Origin: Ilumatobacteraceae bacterium
GTDB taxonomy: Bacteria; Actinomycetota; Acidimicrobiia; Acidimicrobiales; Ilumatobacteraceae
DNA: 64,000 nucleotides
Assembly: GCA_022843125.1 (NCBI GenBank)
Contig: JALHOG010000012.1
Location: 1-64,000 of the forward strand
Reading direction: 5' to 3'
Part shown: positions 26,110 through 34,760 of the stretch, piece by piece
Layout of the letters: every line of letters begins with the position of its first letter
How positions within the stretch are numbered: the stretch's first letter is position 1
Translations under genes and position numbers: made by a program
The notes under the pieces: model-generated
The model's input: only the letters and a program-made list of their open reading frames with translations
The model's database searches: none
Told to the model about the DNA's origin: nothing

Positions 26110-26255
26110 GATCCAGACGCGCCATGCGAGTCGATGAACGCAGCATCGGCCGGGTCGATCCGAACGGTTCGCCCACGCGCGGTTGCGGCGGTGACGCACT
26201 CGTCCACCTCGGTCGTCCCGTCCGCGCCGGTCCCCACCGTCCACCTCACATCCAT
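26106..26255 (-). CDS. 49-residue truncated STAS-like anti-anti-sigma protein
   Basis: The ATG at 26255 follows a good ribosome site (GGAGG, 8 nt). The protein contains TARGRTVRIDPADAAFIDSH, matching the STAS core strand and its Asp-Ser phosphorylation turn (usual form xxxFIDSSG), with His in place of the target Ser. It ends seven residues later, so the C-terminal half of a normal ~100-residue STAS domain is absent, as is the first strand. The stop overlaps the ATG of the RsbW-like gene. It may be a relic kept for translational coupling. Confidence 0.5.
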   Translation of the reverse strand: MDVRWTVGTGADGTTEVDECVTAATARGRTVRIDPADAAFIDSHGASGS

Positions 26256-26384
26256 CTCGCTGCCTCCTGGAACCCGCGTCGGTGGATACCACCCTCGGGT
26301 CATGTTCAATCCCGAGGGGCAGGTTTGCCGGGTGCCGCCGGGTCGAGCCCGATCCGGAGCGGTTGCGGGAGGTACCGTCGGCCG

Positions 26385-27149
26385 GTGCCTGTCGAGACCG
26401 CCGCCGAGAACGCCGTGACCGCCGACGTCGTGTTCGACTTCTCGGGCCGCACCGTGCTGGTGACGGGAGGCACGCGCGGGATCGGGCGGGCTGTCGCCGC
26501 CGGGTTCGCGTCGGCGGGCGCCTCCGTCTGGATCACCGGGACCCGTGCACGCGACGCCTATGACGATCGGTTCGACGGGCTGGAGTTCCGGCAGTTCGAC
26601 CTCGCCGATGCGGCCGGTGCTGCCGAACTGGCGGCGGCGATGCCGGCCTGTGACGTGCTCGTCAACAACGGCGGCCTGCTCCACCGTTCACCCAGCGAGT
26701 TGACGAACGAGGGGTTCGAGGCGACGGTGGCGGCGAACCTGACGGGGACGTTCCGGCTGTGCGCGGCCATGCATCCGCACCTGTGCGCGAGCGGTCGGGG
26801 AGTCGTGGTGAACTTCGCGAGCATGCTCGCTCTGTTCGGATCGCCTCGCGTGCCGGCCTACGCAGCGACGAAGGGCGCCATGATCTCGCTCACGAAGTCG
26901 CTCGCTCAGGCGTGGGCCGCCGATGGCATCCGTGTCAACGCGATCGCTCCGGGGTGGATCGACACCCCGCTGATGGCGGCGCACGTCGCCGATCCGGAAC
27001 GGAGCGCTGCGATCGTGGCCCGCACGCCACTCGGCCGCTGGGGGGCCGCCGACGACGTGGTGGGCCCCGTGTTGTTCCTCGCCACCGACGCCGCCCGCTT
27101 CGTGACGGGGGCGCTGCTCACGGTCGACGGCGGTTACTCGAGCGCCTGA
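26385..27149 (+). CDS. short-chain dehydrogenase/reductase (SDR)
   Basis: A 254-residue Rossmann-fold oxidoreductase. It has the cofactor motif VTGGTRGIG, the structural VNNGG, Ser in VVNFASMLA, catalytic Tyr and Lys in YAATKGAM, and the C-terminal FVTGALLTVDGGYSSA typical of FabG-like classical SDRs. Substrate unknown. GTG 26385 is chosen because TACCGT (26373-26378) lies exactly 6 nt upstream, indicating a leaderless transcript; the frame is open further upstream without protein character. It converges with the PLP-enzyme gene. Confidence 0.87.
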   Translation: MPVETAAENAVTADVVFDFSGRTVLVTGGTRGIGRAVAAGFASAGASVWITGTRARDAYDDRFDGLEFRQFDLADAAGAAELAAAMPACDVLVNNGGLLHRSPSELTNEGFEATVAANLTGTFRLCAAMHPHLCASGRGVVVNFASMLALFGSPRVPAYAATKGAMISLTKSLAQAWAADGIRVNAIAPGWIDTPLMAAHVADPERSAAIVARTPLGRWGAADDVVGPVLFLATDAARFVTGALLTVDGGYSSA

Positions 27150-27164
27150 GCTCGCCGGGCCGGT

Positions 27165-28346
27165 TCAGGCCTCGAGCGCGCGGGTGAGGTCGGCGACGAG
27201 ATCGTCGGCGTCCTCGAGACCGACCGAGACACGCATCAACCCTGGCGTCACCCCCGACTCGGCCTGCTCCTGCGGCGTCAGGCTGGCGTGGGTGGTGGTC
27301 ATCGGGTGGCAGATCAGCGTTTCCGGGCCGCCGAGTGACGTGGCGCACCGGATCAGCTCGATCCGGTCGAGCAATTGAGCGGCAGCGTCGCGGCCGCCGG
27401 CGAGTTCGAATGCGAGCATCGTGCCGAACTGGCGCATCTGCCGTTTCGCGAGATCGTGCTGCGGGTGCGTCGGCAGGCCCGGGTAGTACACCGCAGCCAC
27501 GGCTGGGTGATCGTTCAACCATTCGGCGATCCGTTGCGCGCCGGCGCTCTGGTGGGTGGTGCGGACCGCCATCGTGCGCACGCCTCGGAGGGCGTTGAGC
27601 GCATCGAACGGCGACGCCATCGCGCCGTGCAGCACCCCGTAGCCCCAGATCGCATCGACCAGCTCGCGTTCGGCGGCGACAACGCCGATCGTCGCATCGT
27701 TGTGCCCGGCGATTCCCTTGGTGGCCGAGTGGATCACGATGTCGACGCCGTGTGCGAGCGGTTGCTGGCCGAGCGGGGTCGCGAACGTCGAGTCGACCGC
27801 CGTGAACGGTCCGGTGATCGCGGCCAACTCGTCGAGGTCGACCAGTTCGAGCCGCGGGTTGGACGGCGTCTCGGCGAGCACCATGGTGGTGCGTCCCGGC
27901 TGGACTGCCGCCGCCATTGCGCCCGGCTCGGTGCCGTCGACCAGCGTGACGTCGATCCCGAAGCGCCGGCACGGACCCTGGAGGAATGCGAGCGTGCCGG
28001 CGTACAGCTGGCGCGCTGCGACGATGTGATCGCCTGCTGAGCAGAGAGCGAGCACCGTGGTCGCGATCGCCCCCATCCCGGACGCGAACGCCATGGCGTC
28101 GATGTCGTCGAGCCGGTCGCCTTCGAGTTCGGCGATCGCCTGCTCGAACGAGCGCACCGTCGGGTTGGCGTAACGGCCGTAGAACTCGCCTGACCTGACG
28201 CCGGTCGCGCGGCGGTGAGCGTCGTCGAGGCATGCGGATTCCCACACGCTCGATGCCCACAGCGCGGGTGCGAGTGCCGACCCGCTCGCGCCACGGCCGG
28301 CGTTGATCGCCGTGCTGGCCGGTTTCAGATCAGGGCGACCCGACAT
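27165..28346 (-). CDS. trans-sulfuration PLP enzyme (cystathionine synthase/lyase family)
   Basis: A 393-residue Cys/Met-metabolism PLP enzyme. Recognisable elements are FYGRYANPTVRSFEQAIAEL, AFASGMGAIATT, ETPSNPRLELVDLDEL, the Schiff-base Lys in IHSATKGIAGHNDATIG, and CATSLGGPETLICHPMTTTH. It could be cystathionine gamma-synthase, beta/gamma-lyase or methionine gamma-lyase; residues visible do not decide. A TACCGT box lies about 9 nt upstream of the ATG. It stands next to the HisN-like gene on the same strand with its own promoter-like sequence. Confidence 0.9.
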   Translation of the reverse strand: MSGRPDLKPASTAINAGRGASGSALAPALWASSVWESACLDDAHRRATGVRSGEFYGRYANPTVRSFEQAIAELEGDRLDDIDAMAFASGMGAIATTVLALCSAGDHIVAARQLYAGTLAFLQGPCRRFGIDVTLVDGTEPGAMAAAVQPGRTTMVLAETPSNPRLELVDLDELAAITGPFTAVDSTFATPLGQQPLAHGVDIVIHSATKGIAGHNDATIGVVAAERELVDAIWGYGVLHGAMASPFDALNALRGVRTMAVRTTHQSAGAQRIAEWLNDHPAVAAVYYPGLPTHPQHDLAKRQMRQFGTMLAFELAGGRDAAAQLLDRIELIRCATSLGGPETLICHPMTTTHASLTPQEQAESGVTPGLMRVSVGLEDADDLVADLTRALEA

Positions 28347-28397
28347 AGGCGATCAACGGTATCGGGATTCCCCGAGTGCGCCTGTGGCGCGCCGGGC

Positions 28398-29201
28398 TCA
28401 GCCGCCCAGCAGGTCGACTGCAAGGTGGTGGAGCGCGCCGTTGCTGCTGATCGCGGAGTCGCTCTCGAAGGTGACCGCTCCGTGCCGGTCGGTGAACCGG
28501 CCACCGGCCTCCTCGACGATCACCTGTACCGCAGCCAGGTCGTACGGCATCACACCGACGGCGTCGACGGCGAGGTCGATCGCCCCCTCGGCCACGAGAC
28601 AGTGCTGCCAGAAGTCGCCGAAGCCACGCGCCCGCCGCGCCCCCTCCACGAGCGACACCAGCGCACCCGACAACCCGAGGTCGGTCCAGCCCTGGCTGAA
28701 GGTCACGCTCACCTGGGCATCGGCCAACGCCGTGACGTCGGAGACCGTGCACCTGCGACCGTCGGCGAACGTGCCGTTGCCGCGGCTCGCCCACCAGCGG
28801 CGCTGCAGCGCCGGGGCGGAGACGACGCCGACGACCGGGCCGTGCGAGCGGTGGGTGAGGGCGATCAACGTGGCCCACACCGGGATGCCGCGCACGAAGC
28901 CCGAGGTACCGTCGATCGGGTCGACGATCCAGCGCCACGGTGACGTGACATCGCCCTGCACGCCGTGCTCTTCGCCGAACAACCCGTGGTCGGGCCGGGC
29001 GGCGAGCAGGTGCTCGGCCATGCGGTGCTCGGCCTCGCGATCGGCCTCGGTGACCTCGGTGCGATCGTTCTTCCAGCCGAGCGTGAAGTCGGCAGCGAAG
29101 AACCGCGGCAGGGTGAGGGCATCGGCGAGATCGGCCAGCTCGAGCGCGAGCGCGAGTTCGGCGGCGAGATCGACGTCGGAGTCGGTCGGCTCGGTGTGCA
29201 C
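28398..29201 (-). CDS. hisN: inositol monophosphatase-family phosphatase, probably histidinol-phosphatase
   Basis: A 267-residue Mg2+-dependent phosphatase. It has the metal-binding GLFGEEHG, then WIVDPIDGTSGFVRGIPVW, and a C-terminal VMPYDLAAVQVIVEEAGG. The FVRGIPVWATLIAL stretch is typical of HisN histidinol-phosphatases of actinobacteria rather than SuhB. Histidine-pathway neighbours are absent, so the symbol is a best guess. The GTG start has TAACCT 7 nt upstream, consistent with leaderless transcription. Confidence 0.82.
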   Translation of the reverse strand: MHTEPTDSDVDLAAELALALELADLADALTLPRFFAADFTLGWKNDRTEVTEADREAEHRMAEHLLAARPDHGLFGEEHGVQGDVTSPWRWIVDPIDGTSGFVRGIPVWATLIALTHRSHGPVVGVVSAPALQRRWWASRGNGTFADGRRCTVSDVTALADAQVSVTFSQGWTDLGLSGALVSLVEGARRARGFGDFWQHCLVAEGAIDLAVDAVGVMPYDLAAVQVIVEEAGGRFTDRHGAVTFESDSAISSNGALHHLAVDLLGG

Positions 29202-29231
29202 GCAGGCCAGGTTAGGAGAGCCCAGGCGCGG

Positions 29232-31172
29232 CTAGGCGAGGCGCTCGCGGAGCATCGCGGCGAGTCCGTCGACGTCGAGGCCGAGGCGGGCGAGGATGTG
29301 GTGGGCTTCGCCGTGCGGGATGAAGCGGGTGGGAAGTCCGAGCACCTCGACGGGCAGCTCCGGCTTGAGGGCGCCGAGCGAGTCTGCGATCGAGCTGCCG
29401 ATGCCACCGGCGCGAACGCCGTCCTCGATGGTGATGACCGTGCGGCAGGCGGCGGCGGCGGTGAGCATGTCGGGATCGAGTGGCGCGCACGACCGAACAT
29501 CCCAGACCTCGATGGTGTGGCCCTCGCCGGCGAGCCGCTCGGCGGCCTTGATCGCTGTCTCGACCATCTTGCCGACGGCGAGCACGCAGGCAGAGCCGTC
29601 GCCGACGAGGACCCGCCGGGCCGACAGGCCCGACCCGACCTCGTGCTCGTCGACCATTCGCGCCGCGCCCCGGGGGTAGCGGATGGCGACGGGACCGTCG
29701 TCGGCGAGGTGCACCGCGTCGAGCAGCATCTGCTGCAGTTCCTGCGCGCTCGACGGCGCGAGGACTCGCATCCCCGGCACCTTCGACAGCAGCGCCATGT
29801 CGTAGACGCCGTGGTGCGACGGACCGTCGGGGCCGGTGATGCCGGCGCGATCGAGCGCGAAGATCACCGGCAGGCGGTGCAGGGCGACGTCGTAGACGAC
29901 CTGGTCCCAGGCGCGGTTCAGGAACGTCGAATAGATCGCCACGACCGGGCGCAGACCAGACATCGCCATGCCGGCCGCCGCCGTGACGGCGTGCTGCTCG
30001 GCGATGCCGACATCGAAGAAGCGATCGGGGAAGTGCTGCTGGAACGGCAGCAGACCTGTTGGCCCCGGCATCGCCGCGGTGATCGCGACGATGCGTGGGT
30101 CGAGCTCGGCGGCTTTGATGACGGCCTCGGCGAATGCCTGGGTGTAGCCCGTGGGGACCGCTTTGGGCGGGCCCATCTTCGGGTCGAACACCGGCGCGTC
30201 GTGGAGGTGCTTCTCGTCGTCGTCCTCGGCGGGCGGGTACCCGCGACCCTTCTGCGTGAGGACGTGCACGATGATCGGCCCTTCGGCCGACAGCGCCTCG
30301 GCGTTGTGCAGGGCTGCCTCGAGTTCGGCGATGTTGTGCCCGTCGACGGGCCCGATGTAGCGCACTCCGAGGGCCTCGAAGAACGACGGCGGCTGGAGGA
30401 ACTCACGTACGCCTGCCTTGAACGCCTCCATCGCCCGTTCCGCCTGTGAGCCGACACCGGGCAGGTTCTGGAGGTAGCTCTCGAGTCGACGCTGGCGCCG
30501 GACGTACACCGGGTTCATGCGGATGTCGGTGAGGGCGTTCGCGAGCTTGCCGGCCACACGGTCGGGCAGGCTCGGATGACTGGCGCGTTCGTCGCGGCCC
30601 TGCCAGTTGGCCGACAGGTTCGACTGGGTGGGCGCGTAGCTGCGACCGTTGTCGTTGAGGACGACGATGACACGCCGCTTGTGATGGCCGAGGTTGTTCA
30701 GCGCTTCATACGCCATGCCGCCCGTCATCGCGCCATCGCCGATCACGGCGATGATGTGGCGATGGTCGGTGGTTCCCGCGTCGCGGGCGACCGCCATGCC
30801 GTACGCATAGCTGAGCACCGTCGAGGCGTGGCTGTTCTCGATGAAGTCGTGCCGGCTCTCCTCGCGGCTCGGGTAGCCCGACATCCCGTTCGCCTGACGG
30901 AGCTGCGAGAACATCGCCTTGCGGCCGGTCACGATCTTGTGGACGTAGGCCTGGTGGCCCGTGTCCCACAGGATCGCGTCGAGCGGGGACTCGAACACCC
31001 GGTGCAGCGCCAACGACAGCTCGACGGCACCCAGGTTGGAGCCGAGGTGGCCGGCGTTCTCGGAGACCGCTTCGACGATGAGATCGCGGATCTCGCCTGC
31101 GAGTGCGTCGAGCTGGTCGTACGACAGGTCTCGCAGGTCGGCCGGTTCGTTCACGCGATCGAGGTACATCAC
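29232..31172 (-). CDS. dxs: 1-deoxy-D-xylulose-5-phosphate synthase
   Basis: A 646-residue thiamine-diphosphate enzyme that joins pyruvate and glyceraldehyde 3-phosphate, the first step of the MEP isoprenoid pathway. Elements include HLGSNLGAVELSLALH, LWDTGHQAYVHKI, ThDP motif GDGAMTGGMAYEALNN with VLNDN, TQKGRGYPPAE, DVGIAEQHAV with catalytic Glu, and DRAGITGPDGPSHHG. Start is GTG 31172 or the next codon, ATG 31169; the GTGA overlaps the stop of the upstream EcsC gene, so the two are coupled. Confidence 0.96.
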   Translation of the reverse strand: MMYLDRVNEPADLRDLSYDQLDALAGEIRDLIVEAVSENAGHLGSNLGAVELSLALHRVFESPLDAILWDTGHQAYVHKIVTGRKAMFSQLRQANGMSGYPSREESRHDFIENSHASTVLSYAYGMAVARDAGTTDHRHIIAVIGDGAMTGGMAYEALNNLGHHKRRVIVVLNDNGRSYAPTQSNLSANWQGRDERASHPSLPDRVAGKLANALTDIRMNPVYVRRQRRLESYLQNLPGVGSQAERAMEAFKAGVREFLQPPSFFEALGVRYIGPVDGHNIAELEAALHNAEALSAEGPIIVHVLTQKGRGYPPAEDDDEKHLHDAPVFDPKMGPPKAVPTGYTQAFAEAVIKAAELDPRIVAITAAMPGPTGLLPFQQHFPDRFFDVGIAEQHAVTAAAGMAMSGLRPVVAIYSTFLNRAWDQVVYDVALHRLPVIFALDRAGITGPDGPSHHGVYDMALLSKVPGMRVLAPSSAQELQQMLLDAVHLADDGPVAIRYPRGAARMVDEHEVGSGLSARRVLVGDGSACVLAVGKMVETAIKAAERLAGEGHTIEVWDVRSCAPLDPDMLTAAAACRTVITIEDGVRAGGIGSSIADSLGALKPELPVEVLGLPTRFIPHGEAHHILARLGLDVDGLAAMLRERLA

Positions 31173-31936
31173 CGATCGACGCTACCTCGTCCGTCGCCGA
31201 GGAGCCTGGCGGTGACGTCGACGGAGTCGACGTCGATCGCGGAATACGGGAGCCGCGCGAACAGCTCGTCGGCGTTCCTCGCGAGCGCCCGAACGGCGAC
31301 GTAGTTGGCGGTCCCGCCGATCACGGCGCCGAGCCCGAGCGGGACGACGCGGCCGAGGGCTGCCACACCGCGCCGGCTGCCGTAACGGCGCAGGAGCCGC
31401 TTGCCCATGATGCGATTGGCCGTCTGCAGCGTGGTGAGCGGGATCCGGTGCTCTCCCGCCAGGGTGACCCCCGTGGACGCCTCGTTGATGCTGCGCGCCA
31501 GCCCGTCGCGGGCCGACCCGCCGTAGATCAAGACGGCGAGGACCCAGGCGCGCCGCTCGTCGATCGTCGGATCGGGGTGCCCGTGGAGCGCCGCCATCGT
31601 GAGGACGAGGTCGCCGGCGCGCGCCGTGAAGTAGGCCAGTTCGGCGGTGGTGGCCGCCAGCGTGGCCATCGTGCCCACGGCGGGTGCGGCAGCCGCTGCT
31701 CCCGCAGCCGCACCGGCCATGCCGAGCTCGCGCGCGAACTGGTCGCTCAGCGCGTTGACCTTCTCCGGGCGGATGTCGCCCGGCAACTCCGCCGCTCTCC
31801 GGACCGCCGCCTCCCACCGGTTGGCCGACACGTCGTCGATGGTGGCGAGCAGCTTGGTCGCCAACCGCTCGGCATCGGCCGGGGAGACGCGTGCCGCAAG
31901 ACGGGCGGCCCACTCGGTCGTCCGGAACGACGGCAT
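31169..31936 (-). CDS. EcsC-family protein
   Basis: A 255-residue protein. The central Ala/Gly-rich segment AGMAGAAAGAAAAAPAVGTMA and the later RVVPLGLGAVIGGTANYVAV may be membrane-inserted, as in EcsC proteins, whose function is not settled. It starts at ATG 31936 and its stop overlaps the dxs start codon. It is divergent from the ThDP-enzyme gene 40 bp away, so this short gap holds both promoters. Confidence 0.75.
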   Translation of the reverse strand: MPSFRTTEWAARLAARVSPADAERLATKLLATIDDVSANRWEAAVRRAAELPGDIRPEKVNALSDQFARELGMAGAAAGAAAAAPAVGTMATLAATTAELAYFTARAGDLVLTMAALHGHPDPTIDERRAWVLAVLIYGGSARDGLARSINEASTGVTLAGEHRIPLTTLQTANRIMGKRLLRRYGSRRGVAALGRVVPLGLGAVIGGTANYVAVRALARNADELFARLPYSAIDVDSVDVTARLLGDGRGSVDR

Positions 31937-31976
31937 GCCCTCGTTCCTACCAGCCGGAGAGCCGTACTGTGCAGGC

Positions 31977-33590
31977 ATGCCGCACATCGAAGGACACGCC
32001 GGCCATCAGACGATCGCTGCGCTCGGCCAGTTCGGGATCGACGTCATGTTCACGCTGAACGGTGGCCACATCTGGCCGCTGTACGACGGGGCCCGCGGGA
32101 CCGAGATGAAGATCGTCGACACCCGACACGAGCAGTCGGCCGCGTTCGCCGCCGAGGCCTACGCGAAGCTGACTCGTCGCCCTGGGGTGGCGGCGCTGAC
32201 CGCCGGGCCCGGCGTCACCAACGGGATCTCCGCGGTCACGTCAGCGCTGTTCAACGGTTCGCCGCTCGTGGTGCTCGGCGGGCGTGCGCCGGCTGCCCGA
32301 TGGGGCGCCGGGTCGCTCCAGGAGTTCGACCACGTGCCGGTGCTGGCGCCGATCACCAAGCACGCCGCCACTGTGACCGACCCGGCAACCGCCGGAGCGG
32401 CCGTGCACGCCGCGATCGGTGTGGCGGCGATGCCGCATCGTGGGCCCGTCTTCCTCGATTTCCCGCTCGACCTGTTCGGCCCGGCATCGGGTGACGTGCC
32501 CGACGGTGGCGCCGCGCCGGGTGACGCACCCGACCCCGACGCGGTCGCCCGACTGGCGGCGATGATCGCCGGCGCCGAACGGCCCGCCTTCCTCGTCGGC
32601 AGCGATACCTACTGGGACGGGGCGTGGGACGAGCTGGCGGCGGCCGCCGAGGCGCTCGGGGTGCCGTGCTTCTTCAACGGGCTGGGCCGCGGCATGCTGC
32701 CCGCCACGCACCCGCTCGCGTTCCTGCGCACCCGTGGGCTGCTCAAGCAGCGCGCCGACCTCGTGGTGGTGATCGGCACCCCGCTCGACTTCCGGGTCGG
32801 GTTCGGCCGGTTCGGGGAGGCACAGGTGGCGCACGTCGTCGATGCGGCCTCGCGCACCGCCGGCCACGTCGACGTGCCGACGGTCGTCGGCGACATCGCG
32901 GCGACGTTGCGCGGCCTCGCCGATCACGTCGGGAGCCGCGTCGACCACGGCGACTGGATCGCCGAGCTGCGCGCCGCCGAGGATGCCGAGGTCGCCGCGG
33001 AGGCGCCGCTGCTCGCCGCCGACTCCGACGCGATCAAGCCCACGCGGGTCTACGGCGAGCTGCGCAAGGCGCTCGACCCGGACGCGATCGTGATCTGTGA
33101 CGGCGGCGACTTCGTGTCGTACGCGGGCAAGTACGTCGAGGTGCATCAGCCCGGCACCTGGCTCGACACCGGTCCGTACGGCTGCCTCGGCAACGGGATG
33201 GGGTACGCGATCGCTGCGCGCACCGTGCACCCCGACCGTCAGGTGGTCGTGATGCTCGGCGACGGTGCCGCCGGGTTCTCCCTCATGGACGTCGACTCGC
33301 TGGTGCGGCACCGGCTCCCCGTCGTGATGATCGTCGGCAACAACGGCATCTGGGGTCTGGAGAAGCATCCGATGCAGTTCATCTACGGCTGGGACGTCGC
33401 CTGCGACCTCCAGCCCGACACCCGCTACGACGAGGTGGTCAAGGCGCTCGGCGGCGGCGGCGAGACCGTCACCCGCCCCGACGAGATCGGCCCGGCGCTG
33501 CGCCGCGCGTTCGACAGCGGCGTGCCCTACCTGGTCAACATCATGACCGACCCGAGCGACGTCTACCCACGCACCAGCAACCTCGCCTGA
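31977..33590 (+). CDS. thiamine-diphosphate enzyme, acetolactate synthase/2-hydroxyacyl-CoA lyase type
   Basis: A 537-residue three-domain ThDP enzyme. The N-terminal domain has the catalytic Glu in DTRHEQSAAFAAEAYAKL and ALTAGPGVTNGI. The C-terminal cofactor motif runs from LGDGAAGFSLMDVDSL to VGNNGIW. The closing GWDVACDLQPDTRYDEVVKA resembles 2-hydroxyacyl-CoA lyase or oxalyl-CoA decarboxylase relatives as much as acetolactate synthase. No regulatory subunit gene follows. TACTGT (31965-31970) sits 6 nt before the ATG, a leaderless promoter pattern. Confidence 0.87.
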   Translation: MPHIEGHAGHQTIAALGQFGIDVMFTLNGGHIWPLYDGARGTEMKIVDTRHEQSAAFAAEAYAKLTRRPGVAALTAGPGVTNGISAVTSALFNGSPLVVLGGRAPAARWGAGSLQEFDHVPVLAPITKHAATVTDPATAGAAVHAAIGVAAMPHRGPVFLDFPLDLFGPASGDVPDGGAAPGDAPDPDAVARLAAMIAGAERPAFLVGSDTYWDGAWDELAAAAEALGVPCFFNGLGRGMLPATHPLAFLRTRGLLKQRADLVVVIGTPLDFRVGFGRFGEAQVAHVVDAASRTAGHVDVPTVVGDIAATLRGLADHVGSRVDHGDWIAELRAAEDAEVAAEAPLLAADSDAIKPTRVYGELRKALDPDAIVICDGGDFVSYAGKYVEVHQPGTWLDTGPYGCLGNGMGYAIAARTVHPDRQVVVMLGDGAAGFSLMDVDSLVRHRLPVVMIVGNNGIWGLEKHPMQFIYGWDVACDLQPDTRYDEVVKALGGGGETVTRPDEIGPALRRAFDSGVPYLVNIMTDPSDVYPRTSNLA

Positions 33591-33629
33591 GCGCACACGC
33601 GGGTGCCGGGCGTCCCCGCCGCCGTCGGG

Positions 33630-34307
33630 TCAGAGCTCGCTGAACACGTCGGGGCAGGGCGACCCGTCTGCTGGGATCAGGACCGTGCCGGTTGCATCGA
33701 GCGCCCAGAGGGTCGGAGGCGCCTCCAGGTCGGCTGCGAGGTCGGCGAGCACCGTGGGTGGGCTGCCCTCGCGGGCGACGTAGCGCTCGCCGGCTGCGAA
33801 GATGTCGGCGAGCTCGCGGGCGCACGCTTCGCCACCGAACTCGGTGATGTCCTCCGGGGTCATCGCCTCGAACACGCCGTCGGCGTCGAGGAGGTCCGCG
33901 TCGGTGACCATCTGGCCCAGGTCGGTGGCGGGGGCCGACACCGGGGCCTCGCCCGATGGCGTCGTGACAGCGACCTCGCCCTTGCACGAGCCTGAGACGG
34001 CGAGCACCTGACCGTCGACCACGTCGAACAGCTCGGATTCCTCGCGCAGATAGCCAGTCGCGAGCAGCGCCTCTTCCGACTCGGCGGGCGAGCCCTCGGC
34101 GAGTTCGAAGCTCTCGAGGGCCGTGCGCAGGATGTCGGCATCGGCGGTGCATGCGAGCGATGTCGCGTCGTCGATCGCCGAAACGCCCGGAGCGACGACG
34201 TTCTCCTCGAGGGCTCCGTTCTCGGCACTGCACCCGATGAGCCCTGCAGCGAGCGACAGGGTGATCAGCGGAGCAGAGATCGCCCTGGTCAATCGGCTTT
34301 GCAGCAC
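33630..34307 (-). CDS. predicted lipoprotein of unknown function
   Basis: A 225-residue secreted protein with a lipoprotein signal: positively charged start, hydrophobic SAPLITLSLAAGL and lipobox LIGC at about residues 23-26. The mature part is acidic (AENGALEENVVAPG, DLGQMVTDADLLDADGVFEA) and has a few further Cys that could form disulfides. It is expected at the outer face of the membrane. I recognise no domain. Its start overlaps the end of the thioesterase gene by 19 nt. Confidence 0.7.
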   Translation of the reverse strand: MLQSRLTRAISAPLITLSLAAGLIGCSAENGALEENVVAPGVSAIDDATSLACTADADILRTALESFELAEGSPAESEEALLATGYLREESELFDVVDGQVLAVSGSCKGEVAVTTPSGEAPVSAPATDLGQMVTDADLLDADGVFEAMTPEDITEFGGEACARELADIFAAGERYVAREGSPPTVLADLAADLEAPPTLWALDATGTVLIPADGSPCPDVFSEL

Positions 34308-34675
34308 TTGGACATGAACCTCTCGATGTCGATGACCACGCGCGTGACCTTGCCGGCCGCCACGAGACCCCCGGAGTCGGAGGCGGTGGCGGTGAACGTG
34401 ATGCGGCGGCCCTCGATCTTGTCGAGGGAGGCCTCGACGACGACCTCGGCACCGACGGGCGTCGGCTGCAGATGGTCGATCTGCACGCGCATGCCGACGG
34501 TCGACTGGCCGGGATCGAGCGCCCCCTTCAGGGCGAGGCAGGTCGCCTCTTCGAACAGGGCGACCAGGCGGGGTGTGCCGAGCACGTCGACGTCGCCGGA
34601 ACCGAGGGCCCGGGCGGTGTCGGCTTCGGTGACCACCAACCGCGCTTCGCCCGAGAGACCGACCGCCACGTTCAC
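34289..34675 (-). CDS. hotdog-fold thioesterase (FlK-like)
   Basis: About 128 residues from GTG 34675 (GTG 34669 also possible). The hotdog pattern includes LGSGDVDVLGTPRLVALFEE, ATCLALKGALDPGQSTVG with the Thr/Glu that serve catalysis in fluoroacetyl-CoA thioesterase-like enzymes, and VQIDHLQPTPVGAEVVVEA. Presumed to hydrolyse an acyl-CoA; substrate unknown. The C-terminus ends with FMSKCCKAD. The lipoprotein gene follows with an overlap. It is divergent from tldD, 85 bp away. Confidence 0.78.
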   Translation of the reverse strand: MNVAVGLSGEARLVVTEADTARALGSGDVDVLGTPRLVALFEEATCLALKGALDPGQSTVGMRVQIDHLQPTPVGAEVVVEASLDKIEGRRITFTATASDSGGLVAAGKVTRVVIDIERFMSKCCKAD

Positions 34676-34760
34676 GACGACCACGCTAACGGGTCGACCG
34701 CAGCCCCGGACAACGACCACTGTCCGCCACCGATCGGCAACCAGCCGTAGGCTTGGCCGG

